Shown in pieces: positions 19,356-29,221 of a stretch of DNA of 64,000 bases. A model generated the notes under the pieces. It was given only the letters and a program-made list of their open reading frames with translations, did not search any database and had not been told where the DNA came from. Origin of the DNA: Colwellia sp. RSH04 (lineage in GTDB: Bacteria; Pseudomonadota; Gammaproteobacteria; Enterobacterales; Alteromonadaceae); NCBI RefSeq assembly GCF_003545765.1, contig NZ_QXIO01000009.1, positions 62,001 to 126,000 of the forward strand, written 5' to 3'. A program made the translations under genes and the position numbers. Position 1 is the stretch's first letter, and each line of letters starts with the position of its first letter.

Positions 19356-19682
19356 TTAAAGAATTATTCTTTCTTTATTATCTTCAATAATTTTTGGCCC
19401 TATACCTTTCACCGCAGTAAGTTGCTCTATATGGGTATATTTACCTATCTCATTCCTATATTGAACTATTGCTTTAGCTCGATGACTTCCAACACCTTTT
19501 AATGTTTCCAATTGCGCTACAGTGGATACATTTATATTCACCTGTTGTAGGTTTTCATCTTGAGTATGATTAGAGCTCGTCTGTTGACTTGCTTTACTGT
19601 CGGTATTAGCAAGAGCTGAACCATTAAGCGCAATCATTGCGCAAGCTAATAAAGCGATCGAAAGTTTTTTTGATACATTCAT
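19356..19682 (-). CDS. ComEA-type helix-hairpin-helix secreted protein
   Basis: About 108 residues from the ATG at 19682, preceded by AAGGA six bases upstream; the frame extends further (to 19739) but this start gives a clean signal peptide MNVSKKLSIALLACAMIALN ending at ALA. The C-terminal ~60 residues are two helix-hairpin-helix motifs: LETLKGVGSHRAKAIVQYR and LTAVKGIGPKIIEDNKERI. Small periplasmic ComEA-like proteins bind DNA and are involved in DNA uptake in Vibrio and Haemophilus. Monocistronic with its own terminator. Confidence 0.88.
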   Translation of the reverse strand: MNVSKKLSIALLACAMIALNGSALANTDSKASQQTSSNHTQDENLQQVNINVSTVAQLETLKGVGSHRAKAIVQYRNEIGKYTHIEQLTAVKGIGPKIIEDNKERIIL

Positions 19683-19914
19683 ATTTAATCCTTGTATTAT
19701 CCATTTAATAATCCATGTATTTTGATAAGCGGTAATCATTTCATATAATCATCTACTGATAATAATTACTCACTAAATACTCTTAGTAATAACTTTTCTT
19801 TCATCATCATGATTTAAGAACATCAAAGTCATTACTATTATGTCTAGTAAAATAAATGCATGTTGTCAAAACCTGCATACAAAATAAAAAATACAAGAAT
19901 AGAGCATATTGACC

Positions 19915-20125
19915 CTTGTTGATATTTTCAGTTATTGTCTGGGAAGTTATCAAGGCATAACTTTTAACATTTAGTTATTCCACATAACAAGCGATAACAC
20001 GGTTAAAATTTCCTACGACATTGCCAAAAAGATTGATAAAAAATATCGGCACAAATACTAGCGCTTTATCGCCAGCTTATTTAGAATATTGATTACTTAA
20101 AAAGTTTTAATTTTCATCAACTACT
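19915..20125. repeat. Decayed relative of the 7459-7722 MITE-like element
   Basis: The gap 19740-20237 holds a segment resembling the element at 7459: it begins near CTTGTTGAT (19915), has the shared block AGTTATTCCACATAA and GCGATAACAC (19973-20000), and ends near TTCATCAAC (20113-20121), a decayed GATCAAC end. The ends no longer match well, so this is an old, degraded copy. The remaining ~110 bases lead to mfd. Confidence 0.55.
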
Positions 20126-20237
20126 ATCTACATGGACACTAAATATTCATTAATACGTCAAACTATGCGTATTGTTCATGCATTTTATCTTCATAGTAGC
20201 CAGCTAATTTAAATATAATCAAAGCGTAAAGAGTAAA

Positions 20238-23200
20238 ATGACCAGTCTGTTAACCCCTGTAATTGCAAAACGTCGTGGAAATACTGCCGATAAAAAAAAT
20301 TGGCATAACCTCTTTGGTAGCAGTACTACCTTTGCAATATTCAATGCCGCTAAAGCAGCTGAAAAGCCAGTCGTAATTATCACACACGATACACCTTCAG
20401 CTTTGCGTTTAGAGCAAGAGTTATTAAGCTTACTATCAAGCGAAGAAAAAACGTTAACCATTTGCCTATTTCCTGACTGGGAAACATTACCCTATGATAC
20501 CTTTTCTCCTCATCAAGATATCATTTCACAACGACTAGCGACCTTATATCAATTATCAAGAATGCAGCATGGTATTGTAATCGTCCCTGTAACCACATTG
20601 GCACAGAAACTTGCGCCTAAAGAATATATTGAAGCAAACAGTTTGCATGTAAAAACGGGGGATAAAAAAGACTTGCATCAATTACGTCAAGATTTAGAAG
20701 CTAATGGCTATCGCTGTGTTGAGCAAGTCATGGAACATGGTGAATTTTCAGCACGTGGCGCTATTTTAGATTTGTACCCTATGGGTAGTAATAGCCCATT
20801 TCGTTTAGACTTTTTTGATGATGAAATTGATGAAATAAGATTGTTTGATCCCGAGAATCAACGCTCTAAAGACAAAATTAACACGATTAATTTATTGCCC
20901 GCTCACGAGTTCCCTACAGACAAAGAAGGGATTAATTTATTTCGTAGTCAATACCGTGAACAATTCAAAAGCAGCATAGATAAAGAATCAATATATCATC
21001 AAGTTAGCAATGGAATTCTCCCACCAGGTATTGAGTACTATTTGCCGCTATTTTTCAATGAGACAAGTACACTTTGTGATTATTTAGCAGAAAACACGTT
21101 AACGATTATTTATGGCGACTTAGAAAAATCACTCTCACAATACTGGCTTGATATTGAATATCGTTATGAGAATCGTCGATACGATCCAACACGTCCTTTG
21201 CTACCACCAGAGCGACTATTTTTAACGACAGAATCGTTATTCAGCGCATTAAAGCCTTTTGATCGTATAACAATAAAAGAGCCTATCGCTAAGTTACCTG
21301 AGGTAAATAAAGAAAAACATATCGTTGCTGAAGAAAATGAGGAAGCACCTGAAAAAACAAGACGTAAAGCAAGTGATGTTGAGTTTGATGTAAAACCTCT
21401 ACCTGATTTAACTATCGACCATCAACTAAAATCGCCGTTTGAACTTATCAATGAGTTTATTGCCAGTAAAGAAACACCTCAAAAAGTACTATTTATTGCA
21501 GAAAGCCAAGGGCGAAGAGAAAGTGTCTTAGAGCTGTTACAGCGCGATAATATAAAACCCACAATTTTTGACAGCATAGAAAGTTTTATTCATAGCAATG
21601 AAACGTTAGGTATTACTGTTAACGCATTAAGCCAAGGGTTTATTTTTCAAAGTAAAGGGAGTGCGATCAAAAATGCGATTGCTTTAGTTACCGAAGCAGA
21701 GCTACTAGGCGACCACGTTAGGCAAGAAAGACGTAGTGCAAAATCTCAAGATATACAGGCCGATGCGCTGTTTAAAAATTTAGCAGAATTAACTATTGGT
21801 CAACCCGTTGTTCATATTGAACATGGTATTGGACGTTACTTAGGTTTACAGACATTAGAAACGGGTGGCATAACCACTGAATTTTTAATGTTAAGTTATG
21901 CTAATGATGCCAAGTTATATGTACCTGTTGCTTCATTACACTTAATTGGCCGATATTCTGGCAGCGATAATGATCACGCGCCTCTTCATAAGTTAGGTAA
22001 CGATACATGGAGTAAAGCAAAACAGAAAGCGGCTGAGAAAGTGCGCGATGTTGCGGCTGAATTACTCGATATTTATGCTAATCGAGCCAATCATCACGGC
22101 CATAGCTTCAAACGTAATAAAGCAGATTATCAAAGTTTTTGTGACAGTTTTGGTTTTGAAGAAACGTTCGATCAAAAACAAGCTATCAACGCAGTGATCA
22201 GTGACATGTTATCACCTAAAACTATGGATAGATTAGTTTGTGGTGATGTTGGCTTTGGTAAAACAGAGGTGGCAATGCGTGCTGCATTTGTTGCTGTGAA
22301 TGACTCAAAACAAGTCGCTATTTTGGTGCCCACCACATTACTAGCGCAGCAACATTACGAAAACTTTAGAGACAGGTTTGCCAATTGGCCGGTAACTATC
22401 GAAGTATTGTCACGCTTTAAAACCACCAAGCAACAAAATGAAGTCATTGCAAAAGTTGAATCGGGTCAAATAGATATTTTAATTGGCACTCATAAGTTAC
22501 TGCAAAATAGCATTAAATATAAAGACCTAGGGTTACTTATAGTAGATGAAGAGCATCGATTTGGTGTCAAACAAAAAGAAAAAATTAAGAAATTACGCAG
22601 TAACGTCGATATTTTAACCTTAACGGCTACCCCTATTCCACGTACTTTAAATATGGCAATGGGCGGCATGCGAGATTTATCCATTATCGCAACACCACCA
22701 GCAAAACGCTTAGCCGTAAAAACCTTTGTTAGACAACGTGATGATGCCCTTATACGCGAAGCAATACTTCGTGAAACCCTACGTGGTGGTCAAGTTTACT
22801 TTCTTCATAACCACGTTGATAGTATTGAAAAAACAGCAGCAGATATTCAAGCACTAGTGCCTGAAGCGCGAGTGGTAACTGCTCATGGTCAAATGAGAGA
22901 GCGTGAACTAGAACGTATTATGAGTGATTTTTATCATCAACGCTTCAATGTTATTGTTTGTACTACGATTATTGAAACAGGTATCGATGTACCTAGTGCC
23001 AATACTATCATCATGGATAGAGCTGACCATCTTGGCCTAGCGCAATTGCATCAACTTCGTGGTCGCGTTGGTCGCTCACATCATCAAGCGTATGCTTATT
23101 TACTTACTCCTCATGAAAAACGAATGACCAAAGATGCTAAAAAGCGTTTGGAGGCTATCGCTTCTCTTGAAGATTTAGGTGCTGGCTTTACCCTTGCTAC

Positions 23201-23795
23201 ACACGATTTAGAAATACGGGGCGCAGGAGAACTACTTGGCGAAGATCAAAGTGGCTCTATGTGCCAAGTAGGTTTTAGTCTTTATATGGAAATGCTAGAC
23301 CAAGCTGTCGCAGCATTAAAAGAAGGCAAGCAATTATCACTCGATCAAGTAATGTCAAATCAAACAGAAGTTGATTTACGTATACCTGCACTTCTTCCTG
23401 ATGATTATATTTTTGATGTAAGCCTTCGATTAAGCCTTTATAAACGTATTGCCAGTTGTAAAGACAAACAAGCTCTCGATGATATACAAGTAGAGCTGAT
23501 TGATAGATTCGGTTTACTTCCGCAAGCAACTAAAAACCTTATTCATGTTGCTAAACTTCGCCTAAAAGCACAAAAACTTGGGATCTCGCGGATAGAAGCC
23601 AACGCAGCAGGCGGGTCTATAGAGTTTTCTAATAATACCGAGATTGATCCAATGAAAATTATTGGACTGATCCAACAACAACCAGCGATGTATAAAATGG
23701 GCGGACAAAGTAAATTAAAGTTTGTAAAAAACAGCGAAGATAGCCAAGAACGTTTTACTATTGTGACTAATATATTGAACCTGTTAGCAAAATAA
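20238..23795 (+). CDS. mfd: Transcription-repair coupling factor
   Basis: An 1185-residue Mfd of normal length. The N-terminal UvrB-like module is seen (LFPDWETLPYDTFSPHQDII), then the RNA polymerase-interacting region (ELTIGQPVVHIEHGIGRYLG, near residue 520), the RecG-like translocase with Walker A LVCGDVGFGKTEVAMRA, DEEH box IVDEEHRFGVKQKE, and motif VI region LHQLRGRVGRSHHQAYAYL, and the C-terminal autoinhibitory TRCF domain. It removes stalled RNA polymerase at lesions and recruits UvrA. Start at ATG 20238 with AAAGAG upstream. csiV follows after 83 bases with no clear terminator. Confidence 0.97.
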   Translation: MTSLLTPVIAKRRGNTADKKNWHNLFGSSTTFAIFNAAKAAEKPVVIITHDTPSALRLEQELLSLLSSEEKTLTICLFPDWETLPYDTFSPHQDIISQRLATLYQLSRMQHGIVIVPVTTLAQKLAPKEYIEANSLHVKTGDKKDLHQLRQDLEANGYRCVEQVMEHGEFSARGAILDLYPMGSNSPFRLDFFDDEIDEIRLFDPENQRSKDKINTINLLPAHEFPTDKEGINLFRSQYREQFKSSIDKESIYHQVSNGILPPGIEYYLPLFFNETSTLCDYLAENTLTIIYGDLEKSLSQYWLDIEYRYENRRYDPTRPLLPPERLFLTTESLFSALKPFDRITIKEPIAKLPEVNKEKHIVAEENEEAPEKTRRKASDVEFDVKPLPDLTIDHQLKSPFELINEFIASKETPQKVLFIAESQGRRESVLELLQRDNIKPTIFDSIESFIHSNETLGITVNALSQGFIFQSKGSAIKNAIALVTEAELLGDHVRQERRSAKSQDIQADALFKNLAELTIGQPVVHIEHGIGRYLGLQTLETGGITTEFLMLSYANDAKLYVPVASLHLIGRYSGSDNDHAPLHKLGNDTWSKAKQKAAEKVRDVAAELLDIYANRANHHGHSFKRNKADYQSFCDSFGFEETFDQKQAINAVISDMLSPKTMDRLVCGDVGFGKTEVAMRAAFVAVNDSKQVAILVPTTLLAQQHYENFRDRFANWPVTIEVLSRFKTTKQQNEVIAKVESGQIDILIGTHKLLQNSIKYKDLGLLIVDEEHRFGVKQKEKIKKLRSNVDILTLTATPIPRTLNMAMGGMRDLSIIATPPAKRLAVKTFVRQRDDALIREAILRETLRGGQVYFLHNHVDSIEKTAADIQALVPEARVVTAHGQMRERELERIMSDFYHQRFNVIVCTTIIETGIDVPSANTIIMDRADHLGLAQLHQLRGRVGRSHHQAYAYLLTPHEKRMTKDAKKRLEAIASLEDLGAGFTLATHDLEIRGAGELLGEDQSGSMCQVGFSLYMEMLDQAVAALKEGKQLSLDQVMSNQTEVDLRIPALLPDDYIFDVSLRLSLYKRIASCKDKQALDDIQVELIDRFGLLPQATKNLIHVAKLRLKAQKLGISRIEANAAGGSIEFSNNTEIDPMKIIGLIQQQPAMYKMGGQSKLKFVKNSEDSQERFTIVTNILNLLAK

Positions 23796-23878
23796 CGATA
23801 CTATGTAAGCTGGATTTATGCCTGTTTTTACTTAACAAGTAAACTCACAATAATGTTTTAAAAAGAGCTATTAACTCA

Positions 23879-25603
23879 ATGAAATTACCCTTAAATAAGC
23901 TGTCACTACTTATTAAATCAACATTATGTACAAGCTTGTTGTGTATAGCTTCGCCAAGCGTTGCTGCAAAAGAAAATGCCCCTCGATGGTTTGAAATTGA
24001 AGTCATACTCTTTAAACAATTAGGCGATAAAAGCCTTTTAAAAGAGCACTTTCCAGATGACGTAACACAAGCGACATCTAATCGTTCATTCGATTTGTTG
24101 TCTGATTATTTACAACCTGATATTAGTTCGCTAAAACAACAATTACCTTATTGCCAAACACTTTCATCACCTGAAAAGTTTTCAACAAGTGATTTTATTG
24201 CAAAAGCGAGTCATACCAGCCTTTCTTTATATGAAACACAAAGCAACTTTACAACAAAATCGTTAGTTGAAATCGCAGCAACCGCTTTTGATGATGAAAA
24301 GAGCTTTGAACAAGAAACTGAAAAGCAGGACGTGACAAAGGCAGCAAACACAGAACCAAAAGACAATAGTTCTGACACGTTAGTTAATCACAATACTAAT
24401 GCTGACATTGAAACTGAAGAAGCATTAACCGGCTTATCGGCACAGCAAATACAATTAATTGCGGCAGCTGAACAACAATTTTCACCTATTCAATTCAAGA
24501 ATTATAGCTATTATCCAAAACAACTTAAGCAATCAAAGCCCGCTTTATGTCAAATTCCTGAAAGCTTTTTTGAACAGGTTTTAACACCAGAACAATTCAC
24601 ATCATTTAACATCGATGCACTTAATGTTGAACGCTTATCCGGAAAAGTAGCCGCAAGTGGGATCAGAAATATTGATAGCCCATATCTTATTAGCAAAGAC
24701 TCTTTAAGGCTTACAGATGTTACTCAGAGACTAAGATGGAGCAAAAACTTCAAACCGCTGTTGCATTTAGGTTGGCGTCAAATAGGTGTAACACGTACTA
24801 AAGCTGCACCAATGAAGCTTTTCGCTGGCAAACACTTTGCTCTTGAATACCAAGAACAATTAAAAAAATATCAAAACTATATTAATGCGTTGAATGCTGA
24901 TGAGTTAAAAGCATCACAAATAAATGCGCTTAGCGAACAACTGGCTAGTGACTATCCTTTTGACAATAATACCCGTGAACTCAATGAACAATTTAATCAG
25001 CAAAGTAATCCGCTGCACGCTGAAAATACTTTATTAGAAACGTCGGTAAATCAACGTACTAATGTCTATGATTCACCAATAGAAAACGATGCCATGATTA
25101 AAGGGGTTTCAACAGAAGCAGATGAAAATGAGTTAGTTAAACAAAAGCAGATCAATGCCATCGTTGAACGAGTAAATCAACTCGATACTGATAATATTGA
25201 ACTCGTTATTAGCCAACTAAATCAGCCTATTAACTTTGCTACCCCTCCTGCAATTGGCGAAAGTTCGCCAATGACACCAACGATACCATCTATGCCTACA
25301 GCTCCTAAACAAGATTGGGAATTAGCAGGTTTATTTAAAGTCCATTTAGATCATTATTTATATATAACAGCTGATTTAACTTTACTGACAGATGATTTGA
25401 ATACGCAAAGTCAGCCTTCTGTAAACATTGATGACACTCATAATACAAAAGTAACAAAGCAAATTAGTTTTCAACAAAACAGACGAGTAATTAGTGGTGA
25501 AGTACATTACTTTGATCACCCTTATATCGGTATGTTAGTACAAATTAGACGATTCGACCCTAGCAAATCAGATGATGAAGCTGTTACTCAAGCCATTAGA
25601 TAA
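23879..25603 (+). CDS. csiV: CsiV-like periplasmic peptidoglycan-binding protein, unusually long
   Basis: A 574-residue protein with signal peptide (residues 1-29, ending VAA). The N-terminal PRWFEIEVILFKQLGD and the C-terminal HLDHYLYITADLTLL and ISGEVHYFDHPYIGMLVQIR are the conserved CsiV ends, and the gene follows mfd as csiV does in Vibrio. CsiV supports PBP1A/LpoA-dependent cell-wall synthesis in V. cholerae. Here a long, low-conservation, Q/E/N-rich middle (about residues 110-480) makes it much larger than the Vibrio protein. Function is inferred from the two ends and the position. Confidence 0.82.
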   Translation: MKLPLNKLSLLIKSTLCTSLLCIASPSVAAKENAPRWFEIEVILFKQLGDKSLLKEHFPDDVTQATSNRSFDLLSDYLQPDISSLKQQLPYCQTLSSPEKFSTSDFIAKASHTSLSLYETQSNFTTKSLVEIAATAFDDEKSFEQETEKQDVTKAANTEPKDNSSDTLVNHNTNADIETEEALTGLSAQQIQLIAAAEQQFSPIQFKNYSYYPKQLKQSKPALCQIPESFFEQVLTPEQFTSFNIDALNVERLSGKVAASGIRNIDSPYLISKDSLRLTDVTQRLRWSKNFKPLLHLGWRQIGVTRTKAAPMKLFAGKHFALEYQEQLKKYQNYINALNADELKASQINALSEQLASDYPFDNNTRELNEQFNQQSNPLHAENTLLETSVNQRTNVYDSPIENDAMIKGVSTEADENELVKQKQINAIVERVNQLDTDNIELVISQLNQPINFATPPAIGESSPMTPTIPSMPTAPKQDWELAGLFKVHLDHYLYITADLTLLTDDLNTQSQPSVNIDDTHNTKVTKQISFQQNRRVISGEVHYFDHPYIGMLVQIRRFDPSKSDDEAVTQAIR

Positions 25604-25676
25604 CATTTAATAAAATACCTCTATATCAAACTTTCGATATAGAATGAAATTAACTCCATCTCAACAAGGTTTATTT

Positions 25677-25967
25677 ATGGAAAAAGACATTGAAATACAA
25701 GCCGCGGTTTTTCGTCGCTTACTTGCTCATTTAGATAATAGAAAAGATGTTCAGAACATCGAGTTAATGAATCTTGCAGGTTTTTGCAGAAACTGTTTTA
25801 GTAAATGGACTGTCGCCGAAGCTGAAAAACTTGGTGTTGAAGTAGACATTGATACAGCCCGAGAACAAGTTTATGGCATGCCTTATAGTGAATGGAAAGA
25901 AAAACATCAACTTCCTGCAACTGAAGAGCAATTAGCTAAATTTAATCAACTCAACAAAAAGAAATAA
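25677..25967 (+). CDS. DUF1244 family protein
   Basis: About 96 residues from the ATG at 25677 (AAGG seven bases upstream). The frame also has an ATG at 25644, giving 107 residues, but that start lies just after an 8-bp hairpin (25620-25643) and lacks a ribosome-binding site; relatives usually begin close to the IEIQAAVFRRLLAHLD segment. The family core IELMNLAGFCRNCFSKW with its two cysteines and REQVYGMPYSEWK is intact. Function unknown; metal binding by the CxxC is possible. It follows csiV and may be cotranscribed. Confidence 0.88.
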   Translation: MEKDIEIQAAVFRRLLAHLDNRKDVQNIELMNLAGFCRNCFSKWTVAEAEKLGVEVDIDTAREQVYGMPYSEWKEKHQLPATEEQLAKFNQLNKKK

Positions 25968-26450
25968 AAACAACTCACCCTATTATTTCTACAATAAGTT
26001 TTTTACAAAGGTAGCTCCAAAAAAATTATAGCAGTTACCTTTGCTTTATATCTGCTCTTCAACATCTTCACTCTCAGATCTACCAATAAAATAAAATAAG
26101 CCTTTAATAGTTACTTTAGTTGCTTTATATTTTATACCATATACAAATTTGGTTTTAGTTACCTCAATATAGCTAAAAGCAAGTTTTTAAATAAGTCATT
26201 TAGCTAGGCCGTATTTATTTTTGTTTAATAATTCAGCTGAGAGATATAACCCCTTTACTCTCAGTCCAAAGGGCAATGGCTATTTCTAAAACTAGCAGCA
26301 TTAGTATTCACTTATTTGGAACAACCAAATTGCGTTCATACTGCTTTGCTAATGATAAAAATAGCGCATTGTTTAAAATATCAACAAAAGTCAACACGCT
26401 CTAATCTATAAAAGATCATCACCCATATTATGGTTACCCAAGGAATATAC
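25968..26450. other. Gene-free gap with one hairpin
   Basis: About 480 bases without a credible reading frame. The only structure noted is a stem at 26006-26042 (CAAAGGTAGCT paired with AGTTACCTTTG, one G-U pair), a weak terminator candidate for the DUF1244 gene. The rest is AT-rich sequence leading to the promoter of the collagenase-like gene. Confidence 0.6.
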
Positions 26451-29114
26451 ATGCGCAGTACTCGATATTTGTTATACCCCTTAACTTCCCTACTTTTTGC
26501 TTGCTCAACCTCTAATGAAATTGACAACAGCACTAAGCAAAACATGTCTAATAGTGATGTCGAATTCGTGCAAAACGCACCTTTGGGCACAATACAAAAC
26601 CCTATTAAATATCAATTGGGGATACCAGTAAGAAACATTAATACTAATAAGCCTCTTTACTATACCGTTGAGGTACCTAGTGAACAGTCGTCTTTGGTCT
26701 TTAGTTTAGCTTGGGGGAAAGATTCAAAAGTATTTGGCAATCCTGATATTTATGTCAGCCACGAACAAATACCTACGGTTGATAATTATGATTGTCGCGG
26801 TACATGGAAAAAAGGCGATTCAGAACTATGTGTCTTTGATAAACCCAAAGCTGGCAATTATTACTTACTGATAAACCCTGTAATAGATAAGAGCGACAAA
26901 GAGCACGAAAAACCTGGCAAATATGAAGTTAACGATGGCTTGTTATACACATCAACAGAGATTTATTCGATTAATTATTCTTGCAAAAATGCACTAGCAG
27001 ATATTCGCGCTCAAGCATTAACCGAGAAACAAAAATCTTTTGTTTGTCAACGACTCGCTATGACACAAGAGCGTTTTATTAACGATTGGACAAAGATAGA
27101 TCCTTATTTTGCTCAACCCATAGAAGGTGACCTAAATCATAGAGTTGTTGCTGAACTTTATGACAGTATAAAAAGTCATAAAACATGGATGAGTTATTTG
27201 CAAGACAGCAGTAATAGCAGTGGTATATTCCATGAAGAGTCGCCTGAAGATCCAAATTCACCACAAGCAACTTTCCGTACTTTTAACGGTATCCATTGGA
27301 CAGGAGGTTTAACCCATTACTGGAACCTAGAACATGAATTTGCCCACTATCTAGATGGTAGGTATCTTAAGAAAGGTACTTATTCTACAGCCGTCAATCA
27401 TATGATTAGTTGGTGGTCTGAAGGTCTAGCTCAACATTTTGGTTTTTGGAATGGACCAGAAAGACAATTTACTACAGCGCACTCGGCTTTCTATCCAAAA
27501 AACATTTTAAGTTGTGACACAGCGCTTGCTCCCTATAATGAAAACACGAGTAATAAGTCTATCAAAGACTTCACTATTGTGAATGAATCTAAACAAACGG
27601 TTTTCTTAAAACGCGTGAATTATAACGGTAGTGTTTCAAAAAACAAAAAAGCGATTGAGCTACAACCTAACGAAAGCTGGAATGGATTTAACAAAGGTAG
27701 CTGGCATCAAGATGACAGATTTATCATACGTAATGAAGACAAGTCTTGTCTTGGCGCTGCATCTCTTTCAGAAAAGTCTGTCTTAGCTTTTGAAAATAAC
27801 CAGTTAATTGCCAAACATAATACCGCAAGCTTGTATGAAGTTTTTCATAAAGAGGTTAATCCCTACTCGTGGGGACATCTCGCTTTTACTTTCTTATTTG
27901 AAGAAAAGTTAGACGACTTAAAACAGTTTGTGAACCTAACCAAACAAGGTAAATACACAGAATCAGATGCATTTCTTGAACATTTAGCCCAAAGATACGA
28001 AGCTGATTTCCAAGCCTGGTTATATTGGGGCACTAAAAAAGCCTTCTTAGATAGCTTTGAACTACCAGAAAGTGATTTACCTTTAAACAGCTATACAACA
28101 CTTTACGGTGCTGGAGATTGGGGCTTTAAACTACATATCGAAAAAGACCTAGATGAATTAACCATTGGCTCTGCAGGAGGGGTTGGCGAATATGACTTAC
28201 TAATTGGTAAAGGCAAACCTGTTCACAGTATCGGGTCACTAAATCAAGAAGCACTTGTGTGTAAAACAAATATACCTGTTGAAGAACAACCTAAACAAGC
28301 GTGTACACTAACGAACGTAACAGCTGGTGATTACTACATCACGATTGATAATGTATCAGCTATCGCTGTACTAGCTGATACTCATATTTATGCGTGCGAA
28401 GGTGAAAACTGTATAAACAGCGTAAACTTACCAAAAGATCCCGAGCCTGAAACGGTAGCGGTACTAGAGCCTCCTCGTATCATTGAATCGGCAGCAATTG
28501 ATAGTTGTGTTCAAAAACAACCTTATGAGTTAACTCAGAACGATAAAAATCAACTTCATAGCTTTAAAATCACTAACCATGCTAAAGAAAACATCAACTT
28601 ACAAAGGATTGATGCCACAACAGGTAATGCTTCATCAACAAGCATTCAACTTAGCCCTAATGACTCGTGGCAACCTAAAGATACTATTTATAACAGTGAG
28701 CGTGTCTTAGTGTCTAATGCACAAGGCCAATGCTTAGGTACCATCACCGCTAAAAAGTACCGTCACATTGGGTTTTATGACAGAACACCAATTTCTGACG
28801 ATACCTGTAAATTAAAAGAAAGCTATACCAGCACGGGTATCACCGCTAAAAATGCCTCGTTAAGAAATGAAAGTAATCAGCACATTTATGCCTTTTGGGT
28901 GTTTCCTGAACAAGCTGCAAACCAAAAAACTAATGGCTTATTACGACGCAGTTATTACGCAAGCTTAGCTCCGGGTGAGACGTGGGATAATATAACATGG
29001 AGGCATGACGACAGAATTATGCTAGGAAATAGCGATGATCCGAAAACGGCCAAATGTTTAGCTATTTTAGAAGTAGATAGCGATAAACATAGTGCATTTA
29101 CCCTTAATAAATAA
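26451..29114 (+). CDS. Peptidase M9 collagenase-like lipoprotein with repeated beta-type modules
   Basis: 887 residues from ATG 26451 (AAGGA upstream; another ATG at 26430 is in frame but lacks a site). Lipoprotein signal with lipobox LLFAC near residue 18. A PPC-like domain spans about 45-160. The zinc motif is HEFAH (His295, Glu296, His299) followed by YLDGR, with the third ligand Glu324 in WWSEGLAQHFG, as in M9 collagenases. A ~90-residue module (about 365-455) interrupts the catalytic region before YSWGHLAFTFLFEE. A second PPC-like region (about 555-660) and two more copies of the module (about 700-770 and 800-885) follow. Probably an outer-membrane or surface metalloprotease acting on collagen-like protein; substrate not proven. 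A terminator follows. Confidence 0.85.
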   Translation: MRSTRYLLYPLTSLLFACSTSNEIDNSTKQNMSNSDVEFVQNAPLGTIQNPIKYQLGIPVRNINTNKPLYYTVEVPSEQSSLVFSLAWGKDSKVFGNPDIYVSHEQIPTVDNYDCRGTWKKGDSELCVFDKPKAGNYYLLINPVIDKSDKEHEKPGKYEVNDGLLYTSTEIYSINYSCKNALADIRAQALTEKQKSFVCQRLAMTQERFINDWTKIDPYFAQPIEGDLNHRVVAELYDSIKSHKTWMSYLQDSSNSSGIFHEESPEDPNSPQATFRTFNGIHWTGGLTHYWNLEHEFAHYLDGRYLKKGTYSTAVNHMISWWSEGLAQHFGFWNGPERQFTTAHSAFYPKNILSCDTALAPYNENTSNKSIKDFTIVNESKQTVFLKRVNYNGSVSKNKKAIELQPNESWNGFNKGSWHQDDRFIIRNEDKSCLGAASLSEKSVLAFENNQLIAKHNTASLYEVFHKEVNPYSWGHLAFTFLFEEKLDDLKQFVNLTKQGKYTESDAFLEHLAQRYEADFQAWLYWGTKKAFLDSFELPESDLPLNSYTTLYGAGDWGFKLHIEKDLDELTIGSAGGVGEYDLLIGKGKPVHSIGSLNQEALVCKTNIPVEEQPKQACTLTNVTAGDYYITIDNVSAIAVLADTHIYACEGENCINSVNLPKDPEPETVAVLEPPRIIESAAIDSCVQKQPYELTQNDKNQLHSFKITNHAKENINLQRIDATTGNASSTSIQLSPNDSWQPKDTIYNSERVLVSNAQGQCLGTITAKKYRHIGFYDRTPISDDTCKLKESYTSTGITAKNASLRNESNQHIYAFWVFPEQAANQKTNGLLRRSYYASLAPGETWDNITWRHDDRIMLGNSDDPKTAKCLAILEVDSDKHSAFTLNK

Positions 29115-29134
29115 TCAACTCAATAGTTAAACTA

Positions 29135-29166
29135 AAAAACGCTGGTTTTATCATAAAGCCAGCGTT
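29135..29166. terminator. Bidirectional terminator
   Basis: Stem AAAAACGCTGG / CCAGCGTTTTT with further internal pairing, between the convergent ends of the collagenase-like gene and the DEAD-box gene. Confidence 0.9.
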
Positions 29167-29221
29167 TTTATTTTCAAAATTACTTTTTAACGACCAAATA
29201 AATAAACTATTAGATAACGAT

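Noticed and set aside
19179..19502. Plus-strand 107-residue frame between cysD and the ComEA-type gene
   Set aside because: It overlaps a terminator and the antisense of the ComEA-type gene, with no ribosome-binding site or recognisable domain.
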